DNA from: an uncultured Eubacterium sp.
GTDB taxonomy: Bacteria > Bacillota > Clostridia > Lachnospirales > Lachnospiraceae
Length of the DNA stretch: 34,593 nt
Direction of reading: 5' to 3'
Assembly: GCA_910577295.1 (NCBI GenBank)
Contig: CAJTLS010000004.1
Coordinates: 1 to 34,593, forward strand
Of the stretch, positions 6,860 through 15,900 are shown piece by piece. Under the pieces are notes generated by a model that ran no database searches, was not told where the DNA came from, and worked only from the letters and a program-made list of their open reading frames with translations. The translations under genes were made by a program, and so were the position numbers. Within the stretch, counting starts at the first letter, position 1. Each line of letters begins with the position of its first letter.

Positions 6860-8446
6860 ATGGAAGTGAAAGATTTTTATAACGTGGCAGTTTATCTTCG
6901 TCTGAGCCGGGATGATGAATCGGATGGCAGCGCAGAGAGTAACAGTATCCGTTCCCAGAGGGATATGATACGTTCCTATATCTGCAAGCAGGACGATATG
7001 GAGATTTATGACATCTATGTGGACGACGGATGGTCGGGGGCAAATTTTGACAGACCTTCTTTCAAGCGGATGATGGAAGATATCGAGGCTGGACACGCCA
7101 ATTGTGTGATTGTAAAGGATTTGTCCAGATTTGGACGGGATTATATTGAAGCCGGGCGGTTGATTCAAAAAACGTTCCCGGCTTTTTCTGTGCGGTTCAT
7201 TGCACTGAATGATAACTTTGATTCGCTGACAGCGGATTTTAATGAGAAAACGCTGGTGCTGCCGGTCAAAAATTTTGTCAATGATGCGTATTGCAGCGAT
7301 ATTTCCAAAAAGGTCAGGAGCCATCAGCAGGTCAAGAGAGAAAAAGGGGATTTTATTGGTGCTTTTGCCGTTTACGGCTACCGTAAGAACCCGGAAAATG
7401 TCAACCAACTGCTTGTGGACGAATACGCCGCCGGGATTGTAAAGAAGATATTTGCATGGAAAATCGCCGGCTTAAGTAACCTTGCCATAGCGGAAAAACT
7501 GGACGGTATGGGAATCCTTTCCCCGATGGAATATAAGAAGTCACAGGGGGAGAAATTCTCCACCGGGTTCGTTACCCATGTAAAGGCAAAATGGTCAGCG
7601 GTGGCGGTCAAGCGAATCCTTACGAATGAACTGTACACGGGAATGATGGTGCAGGGAAAAAGCGAAAAGGTGAGCCACAAAGTGAAACGTTCCATAGAAA
7701 AGTCCAGAGAGGAATGGGTGCGTGTACCGGATACTCATGAGGCGGTGGTATCGGCAGAGGATTTTGGAACAGTCCAGCGATTATTGGAAATAGACACAAG
7801 GGCTTCTGCCGGAAAAGCCGGGTGCCATATGTTTACAGGCTTTCTGTTTTGTGGGGACTGTGGGGAACCGATGATACGGCGGGTAAATCGCTATAAGGGG
7901 AAGGAAAAGGTGTATTTTATCTGCCCTACCAGAAATAAGGGGCTTGGCTGCACAAGGCACAGCATCCAAGAAAAGGAATTGAAACATCTGGTGCTGGCAG
8001 GTCTACAGCAACAGTTGGCATTATTTTTAGACAAAAGTTATGTACTGAACCAGATAGAAAAAATGGAAGTGCAGTTTGATGAGGTGGCGGCGTTTGAAAA
8101 ACAAATCCAGAAACTTCAAAAGGAACAGGAAAAATATGTAGCTCTGCGCAGCGGATTGTACGAGGATTTGAAACAGGAAATTATTACGGAGGAAGATTTT
8201 AGAGATTTCCGTCGGATTTACGAAAAACGTTATCAGGCGGCAGAGGATGCCATACGGCAGCAGGAGGAAGCAATTAAGACTTTATTTAAGGCAGGTGTGG
8301 CAGCAGGGGCAAACCTTGAAAAGATGAAATCTACTCTGGAGATTACGGAACTGGACAGAGATATTCTCGTGACGTTCGTCAGCCGTATTCTTGTATATGA
8401 GGATAAGCGGGTATTTTTGGAACTTAGAGCAAAGGCAATGGCGTAG
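6860..8446 (+). CDS. Large serine recombinase 1
   Basis: 528 residues. The N-terminal resolvase domain starts with YLRLSRDD, Ser16 being the predicted nucleophile, and carries the conserved DLSRFGRDYIE segment with the catalytic arginines. A recombinase DNA-binding domain follows (about 165-290). Then comes a zinc ribbon, FCGDCG plus FICP and GCTRH (about 330-375), and a glutamate/lysine-rich coiled coil (about 400-480). This is the layout of TnpX/TndX-like integrases. The ATG at 6860 has AGGAGGAAT upstream. The stop is 22 bases before the second recombinase, so the three genes probably form one transcript. Large serine recombinases cut both strands at attP and attB around a 2-bp core and need no homology. 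Which of the three does the chemistry at the ends here cannot be told from sequence. Confidence 0.95.
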   Translation: MEVKDFYNVAVYLRLSRDDESDGSAESNSIRSQRDMIRSYICKQDDMEIYDIYVDDGWSGANFDRPSFKRMMEDIEAGHANCVIVKDLSRFGRDYIEAGRLIQKTFPAFSVRFIALNDNFDSLTADFNEKTLVLPVKNFVNDAYCSDISKKVRSHQQVKREKGDFIGAFAVYGYRKNPENVNQLLVDEYAAGIVKKIFAWKIAGLSNLAIAEKLDGMGILSPMEYKKSQGEKFSTGFVTHVKAKWSAVAVKRILTNELYTGMMVQGKSEKVSHKVKRSIEKSREEWVRVPDTHEAVVSAEDFGTVQRLLEIDTRASAGKAGCHMFTGFLFCGDCGEPMIRRVNRYKGKEKVYFICPTRNKGLGCTRHSIQEKELKHLVLAGLQQQLALFLDKSYVLNQIEKMEVQFDEVAAFEKQIQKLQKEQEKYVALRSGLYEDLKQEIITEEDFRDFRRIYEKRYQAAEDAIRQQEEAIKTLFKAGVAAGANLEKMKSTLEITELDRDILVTFVSRILVYEDKRVFLELRAKAMA

Positions 8447-8468
8447 GAAAGAAAGGAGGTATTGTAAC

Positions 8469-10232
8469 ATGGCACATATCTCTAAAAAGAAAAAAACGGA
8501 ACAGATACCTCTTTCCAGACGTTTCCATGTGGGGATTTATGCAAGACTTTCTGTGGATGGAACAAAGGCATGCGGACAGAATGCTTCCCCGCAAGTTCGA
8601 AAAAATGAATCCATAGACACACAGATTACTATGGCAAAGCAGTACTTGAAAGAACACCCGGAAATGGAGCTTTATGACTGCTATACGGATTTGGGCAGGA
8701 CGGGAACTAATTTTAAGCGGGAAGGCTTTCAACGCATGATGCAGGATGTGAGGAAGAAACGTATTGACTGTGTGATTGTCAAGGATTTATCACGTTTTGG
8801 CAGGAACCATATTGAGACGGGGAATTATATCCAGAAGATTTTCCCTTTTATGGGTGTCCGCTTTATTGCCCTTGCGGATGGGATTGATACTTTTGAGATA
8901 AAATCCGGCACGGATGAAATAGCAGTCAATTTGAAAAACCTTGTCAATGAGATGTATGCAAGAGATATTGCCGAAAAGGTAAAGTCCAGTAAGCGCAGCC
9001 GTCAGGAACAGGGGAGCTATACCGGGGGCATCCCGCCTTATGGATACCGGGCAGAATGGATAGAGGGGAAGAAATGTCTTTTTATCTGTCCGCAAACATC
9101 GGGGATTGTAAAGGATATTTATGAAATGTATTTATCTGGCAAAAACATGTGCCAGATTGTCGGGGAACTGCATGAAAGGGAAATCCACCGCCCGGGGATT
9201 TACAAAAAGACAGGTCATGTGTACCGGCAGGAGGGGGAGATTCTCGAACAGTGGAGCACCGGAACGGTAAAGCAAATCTTAACCAATCCGGTCTATATGG
9301 GATGTCTGGTGCAGGGGACAACCTGTGGGAAACAGTATAAAATCAGAAGCCGTCATGATGTAGACGGTGGGGATTACTGCATTAGACAGGGGACTCATGA
9401 GCCCCTTGTCAGTGAGGATGTGTTTTTCCGGGTGGCTGCCATGTTTGAAAGGTCAGCAGAGAAATACTGCAATCGGAATGGTTTTTCTAAGAAAGTACCG
9501 ATTGATGAGGATATTTTCGCTGGTGTACTGTTTTGTGGGGATTGTGGAAAACCGATGGCAAGGGTGGCAAATGCAAAACAGTTAAGCTCTGGAGATATGA
9601 TCCGCCATTATGGATATTACTGCCCATCCTCCCGCAGGCTGGATGACCTGTATTGTCCGGTAAAGAGCATTGCTTTGGGTGTGCTGGACGGACTGGTAAA
9701 AACAGCGCTGCATCAGGAGTTTGCCCTGTCGGATTTGCGTCCGGGCAGGCTGGTAAAGGAGTATGAAAGGCAGGCAGAGGAACAAAAAGAAAAAATCAGG
9801 CAGGAGATTACTACTTGTGAAAAACGGCAGGAATGCAGAAAAAGGAAGGGAAGTGAGCTGTATCTGAGATACCATGAGGGCAGCCTGTCACTGGAGGAAT
9901 TTCAGCAGATGAAAAAGAAACAGGAAAGTTCCCTCCATGAAATAGCAGGGAGGAAAGAGGAACTGCAGCACAAGTTAGATGGCATGAATCGCGAGTTAAA
10001 GGAAAAGGGAAAGTTCCTGCGGAACCTGATGAAATGTAATGAAAAGACAAAGCTGACAAAGGATGTCATACATACCTTGATCCGCCGGATTGATGTATAT
10101 GCCGGCCATCGGGTGAAAATTACCTTTGCGTTTCGCATGAATGAATTATTATATGCCGATGAAAAGGGCAAGTCAGGGAAAGGAGGTACGCAGCATGAGT
10201 ACAAAAATGAGAAGAATAAAGCAGACGGATAA
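8469..10232 (+). CDS. Large serine recombinase 2
   Basis: 587 residues, the longest of the three. After a basic N-terminal stretch, the resolvase domain shows YARLSVDG with Ser28 as nucleophile and DLSRFGRNHIE with catalytic arginines. The recombinase domain spans roughly 200-340, a zinc ribbon (FCGDCG ... YYCPSS ... YCPVK) roughly 385-435, and a long Lys/Glu/Gln-rich coiled coil about 460-550. The start at 8469 is set by GAAAGGAGGT just upstream; a longer frame reaches back into gene 1 without a ribosome site. Its end overlaps gene 3 by 38 bases. Both domains look complete, so it should be active. It differs clearly from its neighbours in sequence, so the trio is an old set of paralogues, not a recent duplication. 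Confidence 0.95.
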   Translation: MAHISKKKKTEQIPLSRRFHVGIYARLSVDGTKACGQNASPQVRKNESIDTQITMAKQYLKEHPEMELYDCYTDLGRTGTNFKREGFQRMMQDVRKKRIDCVIVKDLSRFGRNHIETGNYIQKIFPFMGVRFIALADGIDTFEIKSGTDEIAVNLKNLVNEMYARDIAEKVKSSKRSRQEQGSYTGGIPPYGYRAEWIEGKKCLFICPQTSGIVKDIYEMYLSGKNMCQIVGELHEREIHRPGIYKKTGHVYRQEGEILEQWSTGTVKQILTNPVYMGCLVQGTTCGKQYKIRSRHDVDGGDYCIRQGTHEPLVSEDVFFRVAAMFERSAEKYCNRNGFSKKVPIDEDIFAGVLFCGDCGKPMARVANAKQLSSGDMIRHYGYYCPSSRRLDDLYCPVKSIALGVLDGLVKTALHQEFALSDLRPGRLVKEYERQAEEQKEKIRQEITTCEKRQECRKRKGSELYLRYHEGSLSLEEFQQMKKKQESSLHEIAGRKEELQHKLDGMNRELKEKGKFLRNLMKCNEKTKLTKDVIHTLIRRIDVYAGHRVKITFAFRMNELLYADEKGKSGKGGTQHEYKNEKNKADG

Positions 10233-11604
10233 GGAAAGGACTGTAACGCATGCTGTCCGTATTGCTGTCTATATGCGCCTTTCCAAAACAGATGAAATAG
10301 TGCGCAAGGAAAGCAACAGTATCTGCATGCAGCGTATTTTAATAAGGAAGTATATCGCCTCCCATTTTGCAGAATATGTGGTTATGGAATATCAGGATGA
10401 TGGTTTTTCGGGAACGAATTTCAAACGTCCGGGGGTACAGCGTCTTTTGGACGATGCCAGAAATGAGAAGTTCGACTGTGTGGTGGTAAAAGATTTTTCC
10501 CGCTTTGGCAGAGATTATATGGAAGTGGGCTCTTATCTGGAGCAGATATTTCCCTTTTTGGGAATCCGTTTTATTTCTATCAACGACCATTACGACAGTG
10601 GCAGTCTTCACGGAAATACAGCCGATTTGGACGTGAATTTCAAAAATCTGCTCTATGATTTGTACAGCAAAGATTTATCGCAGAAAGTGAGAACTTCGCT
10701 GCGGACAAGAAAGGAAAACGGACAGTACGTCAGCGCCCATGCCCCGTTTGGCTATGAAAAAGCCCCGGATGACAGGCATATGCTTATTATCTGTGAGGAG
10801 GAAGCGGCGGTGGTGCGGGAGATTTTTTTTCTTGCCCTACAGGGGGTAACATCTTCTCAGACTGCAAAGAAGTTAAATTTAGAAAATGTTCCTACTCCGG
10901 TGGAGTTTAAGATAAGGAAAGGCACAACTTTCCGTAAGCCAAAGGGAGATAAGTTTTATTGGAGCAGTAGTACCGTATGTAGTATCTTACGCAATCCGGT
11001 GTATGCCGGGGATGTGGAGTATGGCAAGACAGAGAGGGAACAGGTGGGAGGCCGCAATGTCTTAAAAGCAAGGGAACAGTGGAAGATTATAAGGAACCAT
11101 CATGCCCCTATCATTGCCAGAGAAGATTTTGATGAAGTCCAGAAAAGCAGAGGGAAAATCCCGGGAAAAACCCGGAAAAGCAGGCATCCATTGATTGGCA
11201 GGACAGTGTGTGGATGCTGCAAACGCAACCTTCGGATAAAGGAGGGGATGAACCCTTATTTTACCTGCCATAACCGGTATGTGACCGGATCGGAGGATTG
11301 TGTCAGCAAGGTCAATGTGATGTTTTTGGAACAGGCAGTGTTGTTCCGGCTGGAGGAATATTTAGGGCAGCAGAACCTTGCAGCAGAGTTTTACTCCCTC
11401 CATACAAAGATGGAAAAACAGCAGGAGGTTATCAGCGATTTGCAGAGGCAGGTCATTCAGATGGAGGAACAACTTGGCAGGACGGAACCGGACAAATTCA
11501 TATCAGAGGAAGATGCCTTGTTGACATCCGAGACAATGGAGAGGTATATTGGTAGTATAGTAGTTTATAATGAAGAAAAAATAGAAATCAGGTGGAAAAT
11601 GTGA
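10195..11604 (+). CDS. Large serine recombinase 3
   Basis: 469 residues, shorter than genes 1 and 2. The resolvase domain begins at about residue 22 with YMRLSKTDE (Ser30 nucleophile) and has DFSRFGRDYMEVG. The recombinase domain follows at about 165-310. The zinc ribbon reads VCGCCK ... FTCHNR ... DCVSK. The coiled coil after it (about 400-440) is much shorter than in the other two, which may change synapsis control. Start at 10195 is supported by GGAAAGGAGGT; the longer frame from 10141 has none. The stop is about 150 bases from the element's right end, the usual place for an integrase next to its own attachment site. This makes it the favoured candidate for the integrase proper, although proximity alone does not prove it. 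Confidence 0.95.
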   Translation: MSTKMRRIKQTDKERTVTHAVRIAVYMRLSKTDEIVRKESNSICMQRILIRKYIASHFAEYVVMEYQDDGFSGTNFKRPGVQRLLDDARNEKFDCVVVKDFSRFGRDYMEVGSYLEQIFPFLGIRFISINDHYDSGSLHGNTADLDVNFKNLLYDLYSKDLSQKVRTSLRTRKENGQYVSAHAPFGYEKAPDDRHMLIICEEEAAVVREIFFLALQGVTSSQTAKKLNLENVPTPVEFKIRKGTTFRKPKGDKFYWSSSTVCSILRNPVYAGDVEYGKTEREQVGGRNVLKAREQWKIIRNHHAPIIAREDFDEVQKSRGKIPGKTRKSRHPLIGRTVCGCCKRNLRIKEGMNPYFTCHNRYVTGSEDCVSKVNVMFLEQAVLFRLEEYLGQQNLAAEFYSLHTKMEKQQEVISDLQRQVIQMEEQLGRTEPDKFISEEDALLTSETMERYIGSIVVYNEEKIEIRWKM

Positions 11605-11735
11605 GAAGCATTTTTCAATCGGCTATTCTATTTTGCAATAGTTTAACATGGCGGATGAGATTTTGTAGCAATTATCTGACAGCAGGCATGCAAAAGGGCG
11701 TGGTTTCTAAATAAAAAAGTTAAAAAATTTTTGTG

Positions 11736-11757
11736 CAACTACTTAACATAAGAGGGT
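11736..11757. other. attR: right junction of the integrated element
   Basis: CAA at 11736-11738 and TAACAT at 11744-11749 precede the GG at 11755-11756, where the protease frame resumes with T at 11757. These mirror TTG (459-461) and ATGTTA (448-453) at the left end at identical distances. The 11605-11735 stretch between the last recombinase and this site is AT-rich with A and T runs and shows no gene. Confidence 0.75.
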
Positions 11758-13107
11758 ATTGATATTTTCCATCCAGATTTTCGCAGGGAAGACGGTTCTA
11801 CCCGAATCGTCGGCCTGTGGGACCAGACCTTGACGGCGGAGGAGGGCTCCGAACAGGCTCCGCCGGAGGGATATCAGAGCGGGGTGTATTTTTCGGAAGA
11901 GGACATTAATGCGATTCTGCAAAATGAAAGCCGCTCCCCGACGCAGGATAGAAGCGGGCACGGCACGCATGTGGCGGGGATTGCAGTCGGAAATGGACGG
12001 GCGAGCCGTGGAGAAAATCGGGGCGTCGCCTACGAGGCCGATATTCTCGTTGTGAAATTAGGCAGTCCGACAGCAGAGGGCTTCCCGCAAACGGCACAAT
12101 TAATGCAGGGCATTGATTTTTGCGTGCGCATGAGCATTCGCAGAAACGAACCGTTAGCGCTCAATCTTAGTTATGGGAATAATTATGGCTCCCATACGGG
12201 CACCTCGCTAATTGAGACGTATTTAGATACGGTTGCGAATATGGGGCGGACAACAATATGCGTGGGGAGCGGAAATGAGGGAAATCTTGCCAGACACGCA
12301 GAAGTAGAGCTGATGATGGGAATGAACAGTTTAATTGAGTTTGTCGTGGCGCCGGGCGAATTTAATCTGGCTATTCAGATTTGGAAACAATATACGGATT
12401 CTTTTCAGATACGTCTGACTTCCCCATCCGGGGATGAAATAATTCTTGGAGAGGATTTGCAGGGAATGTACCGTTATGTAATTGATGGAACAGAATTATT
12501 ATGGTATTTCGGAGACCCGGCGCCATATAGCATTGTGCAGGAAATTTATTTTGAATTGCTGCCGGAGGGGGTAAGCTCCAATATTAAAAGCGGTGTGTGG
12601 AAAATCGTACTTATACCAAAGATGGTAACAGACGGAAAAATTGATTTGTGGATGCCAAGCGGCAGCAGTATCAATCGTGAGACGGGATTTCTTATTTCGG
12701 ATGCAAACCGCACGCTGACAATTCCATCCACTGCTTCTAGACCGATTACAGTAGGCGCTTATAATGGAGACACAGATAGTTATGCGCCTTTTTCGGGGCG
12801 GGGTTATGTCTGCTGTGGATGGATTAAACCGGATTTGGTTGCGCCGGGGGTTGATATTTTGTCATGTTCTCCCGGAGGCGGTTATGTGAGCCGCACGGGA
12901 ACATCTATGGCATGCCCGTTTGTCACGGGAAGCGCCGCCCTGTTAATGCAGTATGGCATTGTTGAAGGGCGGGACCCTTATCTTTTTGGACAAAAAGTAA
13001 AAGCCTTTCTCATTCGCGGGGCGCGGCAATTGCCGGCGTTTGAGGAATATCCAAATGACAGCGTGGGGTGGGGGGCGCTTTGTGTGCGGGACAGTCTGCC
13101 GGGGTAA
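11757..13107 (+). pseudogene. S8 subtilisin-like (Csp-type) protease, 3' fragment
   Basis: This is the remainder of the protease whose 5' part is at 57-442. It begins at IDIFHPDF, directly after the Asp box, and keeps the His motif SGHGTHVAG (His197 in the rejoined protein) and the Ser motif GTSMACPF (Ser512). Between them lies a ~130-residue insert with beta-rich sequence around residues 310-440, like the jelly-roll domain of CspB-type proteases. The oxyanion-region motif GSGNEGN is present. The frame shows no other lesion, so the gene would be whole after excision (about 578 codons). In the inserted state it has no proper start; a TTG at 11830 is in frame but lacks a clear ribosome site and would leave out the catalytic Asp. 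Confidence 0.9.
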
Positions 13108-13130
13108 ATCTTGTTGACATATGCAAAAAA

Positions 13131-13170
13131 ACAAGTAGAAATTTTTAGTAATTGAGAGTATAATACTTGT
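13131..13170 (+). promoter_or_regulatory. Candidate promoter/operator of the helicase-nuclease gene
   Basis: A TATAAT (13159-13164) lies upstream of the gene. The -35 position 17 bases before it is poor. Around it is a 7-bp inverted repeat ACAAGTA (13131-13137) and TACTTGT (13164-13170), the right arm touching the -10. An operator or hairpin is possible. A TTGACA at about 13114 is too far (about 39 bases) to pair with this -10. Confidence 0.35.
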
Positions 13171-13281
13171 GTTTTTAGATACAAAATATCGTATATGTTT
13201 AGATATTTAATGCCATGATACACAGTCTGTTTTTTTGGATACAGATGAGAAATCCAAAGATGGAGAAGAGGAGAGTTCGAC

Positions 13282-15822
13282 ATGAGTATATCTTTAAATT
13301 TGGGGTTATCTGATGAGCAAAAGCTATTCATTGAAAAAGCATTGCAAGGGAAAAATATTCTTGTAGATGCCTGTATTGGCAGTGGAAAGACCACAGCTAT
13401 TCAAAAATTGTGTAATGAATTGTCAAGTAAGAAAAGAGTGTTGTATTTGACATATAATAAGTTGCTGAAATTGGATGCACAGTCTAAGATAAAGAAGAAA
13501 AATGTTACGGTAACAAATTACCATGGATTTGCATATAGGATTTTATATAGAAATGGTGTATCAGTAGGGGTTTCAGATCTTATACAGACATTTAATCAAA
13601 AAAAACTTCCTGTTGGGAAATACGATATTTTGATTATTGATGAATATCAGGATATTGAGCAAGAACTGGCTGAGTTATTACTGTGGATAAAAGACAATAA
13701 TACTGATATGCAAATTATTGCAGTTGGTGATATGGAACAGAAAATATATGATAAAACTACATTAAATGTTGAAATATTTATGAAAGAATTCCTCGAAGAA
13801 CATCTTAGATTAAAATTTACTCAGTGTTTCCGATTGTCTAATGAATTGGCAGCAATGTTGGGAAAGGTGTGGAAAAAGGAAATAAAAGGTGTAAATAATT
13901 GCTGTAAAGTTGAGGAAATGACGAGCGAAGATATTGTTCCGTTTTTGGCAAAGCAGACTCCAACAGATATTTTGTGTTTAGGAGCAAAAGCTGGAATTAT
14001 GGCTGATACATTAAACAATTTGGAAGAAAGGTATCCTGATAAATTTAATAAGAATACTGTGTATGCAACGATAACAGATAATGATTCAATGGGGAAGACG
14101 GAACCAAAAGAAGATTCTGCAATATTTACAACTTATGACAGCAGTAAAGGTTTGGAAAGAAAAATTTGTGTTATTTTTGATTTTACAGAAAGTCATTGGA
14201 GTACAAGGATATCAAAACCGCAACAGTCGTATATTATTCTACGGAATATTTTTTGTGTTGCAGCTAGCAGAGGGAAAAATCATATAATTTTTGTGAAACC
14301 GAATGAAGCTATGCTGTCTGAAAAAACGCTTTCAACTTTCGTATCGACTAATCAGAAATTTGATGATATGAATATAAGTGAAATGTTTGATTTCAAATAT
14401 AAAGAGGATGTGGAAAGATGTTTTTCGTATTTAAAAGTACACAAGTTAGAACAAGCAGATAATTTAGTAATAAATATAAAAAGTACAGATGGCTTAATAG
14501 ATTTATCACCCTGTATTGGGATATATCAGGAGGCAGTTTTTTTTGATAATTATAAGATAGATACAGCAATAGAATTAAAAGTTTTATTGAATTCAAAATT
14601 ATCTGGGTTATATACGGAAGAGATAAAAAATAGTTCATTAGAACAAAAAATATTATTTTTAGTTTCACTTGAGACAAAACAAAAGAGATACAGAACGCAA
14701 GTTATAACTCCGTTCGTTAATGAAGAACAAAGTGAGTTGATAAGAACTCGCTTAAAAACACATTTCAATAAGGACGAGAATGCACAGGTTGAGTGTCAGA
14801 TTAATTTTTGTGAACAAGAAAATGGACAAGTAAAATTTTCAGCTAAAGGGTTTGCTGATGTAGTTAAGGACAATATTGTTTATGAATTAAAATTTGTATC
14901 AGAATTGACGCATGAACATTTCCTGCAGTGTGCTTGCTATATTGTTGCAATGAATTTAAAAAAAGGGATTTTATGGAATACGAGGGACAACACATCTTAT
15001 GAAATAGAAATACCAGAGAGAAAAGTTTTTTTGGATGCAGTAACAAAAGCTGTTACTAAGGGATTGATTGAAAACTATTATGAGCCGGTTGTAAAACAAC
15101 TAAAACCCGTAAGAAATTCATTTTTGAAAAAGACAAAAAGGACTGCTGTGGATAAATTTGCAGTAATAGATATTGAGACAAACTGGAATGATGAGGCAAT
15201 GTCGATAGGTGTAGTAGTTGCTGATTCCGTAACTAAGAAAGAAATTGATTCAATATATTACATAATTAAGCCGGAGTATAGAGTGGGAGGAATGTATTCA
15301 AATAAGTTGCGATTTGACGAAAAGAGAGCCCGTATTACAAGCAGAAGACAGGCTTTAAAAGAGATTAAAGAGTGGCTGAATAACTATGAAGTGCAGAGGT
15401 TTTTTGCTTATAATGCGTGTTTTGATAAGAGACATTTACCAGAGTGTTCAGAATATGAATGGTATGATATTATGCGTTTAGCTGCATATCGTCAATATAA
15501 TAGGTCTATACCGAATTCTGCAGAATGCTATAAAACTGGAAAGTTAAAGCGGGGATATGGTGTTGAAAATATATTGAGAATGCTTAGCAAAAACAAAAGT
15601 TATAGTGAGACACATAATGCTATTTCAGATGCACGAGATGAATTGAAAATCATGCAATTGCTTGGATGTGAGCTTAGAGAATATGATATTGCGCTTATAT
15701 CAGATAAACGAACTTCGAGTAAAGATTTGCAGGAAAGAGAAAATGCTGTGGAAAGGGAAATAAATAATGCAAATCAGAAAAGGAGCCTTATTTCCAGAAT
15801 TTTTAAAGGGAGAAGAAATTAA
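13282..15822 (+). CDS. SF1 helicase / PD-(D/E)XK nuclease / DEDDh exonuclease fusion
   Basis: 846 residues with three enzymatic parts. Residues 1-355 are a UvrD/Rep-type helicase: Q-motif LSDEQKLFIE, Walker A GSGKTT, YLTYNK, DEYQD (Walker B), GDMEQKIY, QCFRLS, SSKGLE and VAASRGK (motif VI) are all present in order. Residues about 480-600 look like a RecB/Cas4-type nuclease: GFADVV, YELK and LQCACY supply the D, ExK and Q/Y pattern. Residues about 630-800 are a DnaQ-like 3'-5' exonuclease: DIET, FDKRH and HNAISDARD give the DEDDh set. No signal or membrane segment. Start ATG has GAGGAG upstream. It is AT-rich beside GC-richer neighbours and monocistronic, suggesting transfer. I know no named family with this exact architecture; DNA repair or phage defence by DNA degradation is the best inference. 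Confidence 0.88.
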   Translation: MSISLNLGLSDEQKLFIEKALQGKNILVDACIGSGKTTAIQKLCNELSSKKRVLYLTYNKLLKLDAQSKIKKKNVTVTNYHGFAYRILYRNGVSVGVSDLIQTFNQKKLPVGKYDILIIDEYQDIEQELAELLLWIKDNNTDMQIIAVGDMEQKIYDKTTLNVEIFMKEFLEEHLRLKFTQCFRLSNELAAMLGKVWKKEIKGVNNCCKVEEMTSEDIVPFLAKQTPTDILCLGAKAGIMADTLNNLEERYPDKFNKNTVYATITDNDSMGKTEPKEDSAIFTTYDSSKGLERKICVIFDFTESHWSTRISKPQQSYIILRNIFCVAASRGKNHIIFVKPNEAMLSEKTLSTFVSTNQKFDDMNISEMFDFKYKEDVERCFSYLKVHKLEQADNLVINIKSTDGLIDLSPCIGIYQEAVFFDNYKIDTAIELKVLLNSKLSGLYTEEIKNSSLEQKILFLVSLETKQKRYRTQVITPFVNEEQSELIRTRLKTHFNKDENAQVECQINFCEQENGQVKFSAKGFADVVKDNIVYELKFVSELTHEHFLQCACYIVAMNLKKGILWNTRDNTSYEIEIPERKVFLDAVTKAVTKGLIENYYEPVVKQLKPVRNSFLKKTKRTAVDKFAVIDIETNWNDEAMSIGVVVADSVTKKEIDSIYYIIKPEYRVGGMYSNKLRFDEKRARITSRRQALKEIKEWLNNYEVQRFFAYNACFDKRHLPECSEYEWYDIMRLAAYRQYNRSIPNSAECYKTGKLKRGYGVENILRMLSKNKSYSETHNAISDARDELKIMQLLGCELREYDIALISDKRTSSKDLQERENAVEREINNANQKRSLISRIFKGRRN

Positions 15823-15900
15823 TTATTTATACTTTATGATACGCCAAATATTATAATAGATGTCTTGGGATATACATTATGAAAATAAATACTTGAGTGA

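Larger units (their letters stand above)
443..11756 (+). mobile_element. Integrated element with three serine recombinases and an STM4011-4015 cargo operon
   Basis: About 11.3 kb is inserted into an S8 protease gene. The boundaries come from the interrupted protein: removing 443-11756 rejoins VDSG to IDIFHPDF in frame. The ends carry inverted half-sites (CAA, five bases, TAACAT, five bases, GG, five bases, ATGTTA, five bases, TTG when the ends are joined), which is the geometry of a large-serine-recombinase attP. Contents from left: a five-gene minus-strand operon, a small DUF6870-like gene, and three tandem recombinase genes whose last stop is about 150 bp from the right end. I saw no conjugation, replication or phage structural genes, so it is an integrative element moved by site-specific recombination, perhaps mobilised by other elements. 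Serine recombinases make no target duplication beyond the shared dinucleotide, which fits. Confidence 0.85.

Noticed and set aside
6548..7408. 286-codon minus-strand frame opposite the DUF6870-like gene and recombinase 1
   Set aside because: It lies antisense to well-supported genes, has no ribosome site and no recognisable domain; the length follows from codon bias of the sense gene.
10195..11604. Recombinase 3 as a defective copy because it is short
   Set aside because: The catalytic Ser, arginines and zinc-ribbon cysteines are all present; only the coiled coil is shorter.
13114..13164. TTGACA with TATAAT as a helicase promoter pair
   Set aside because: The spacing is about 39 bases, far beyond the 16-18 needed for one sigma-A promoter.
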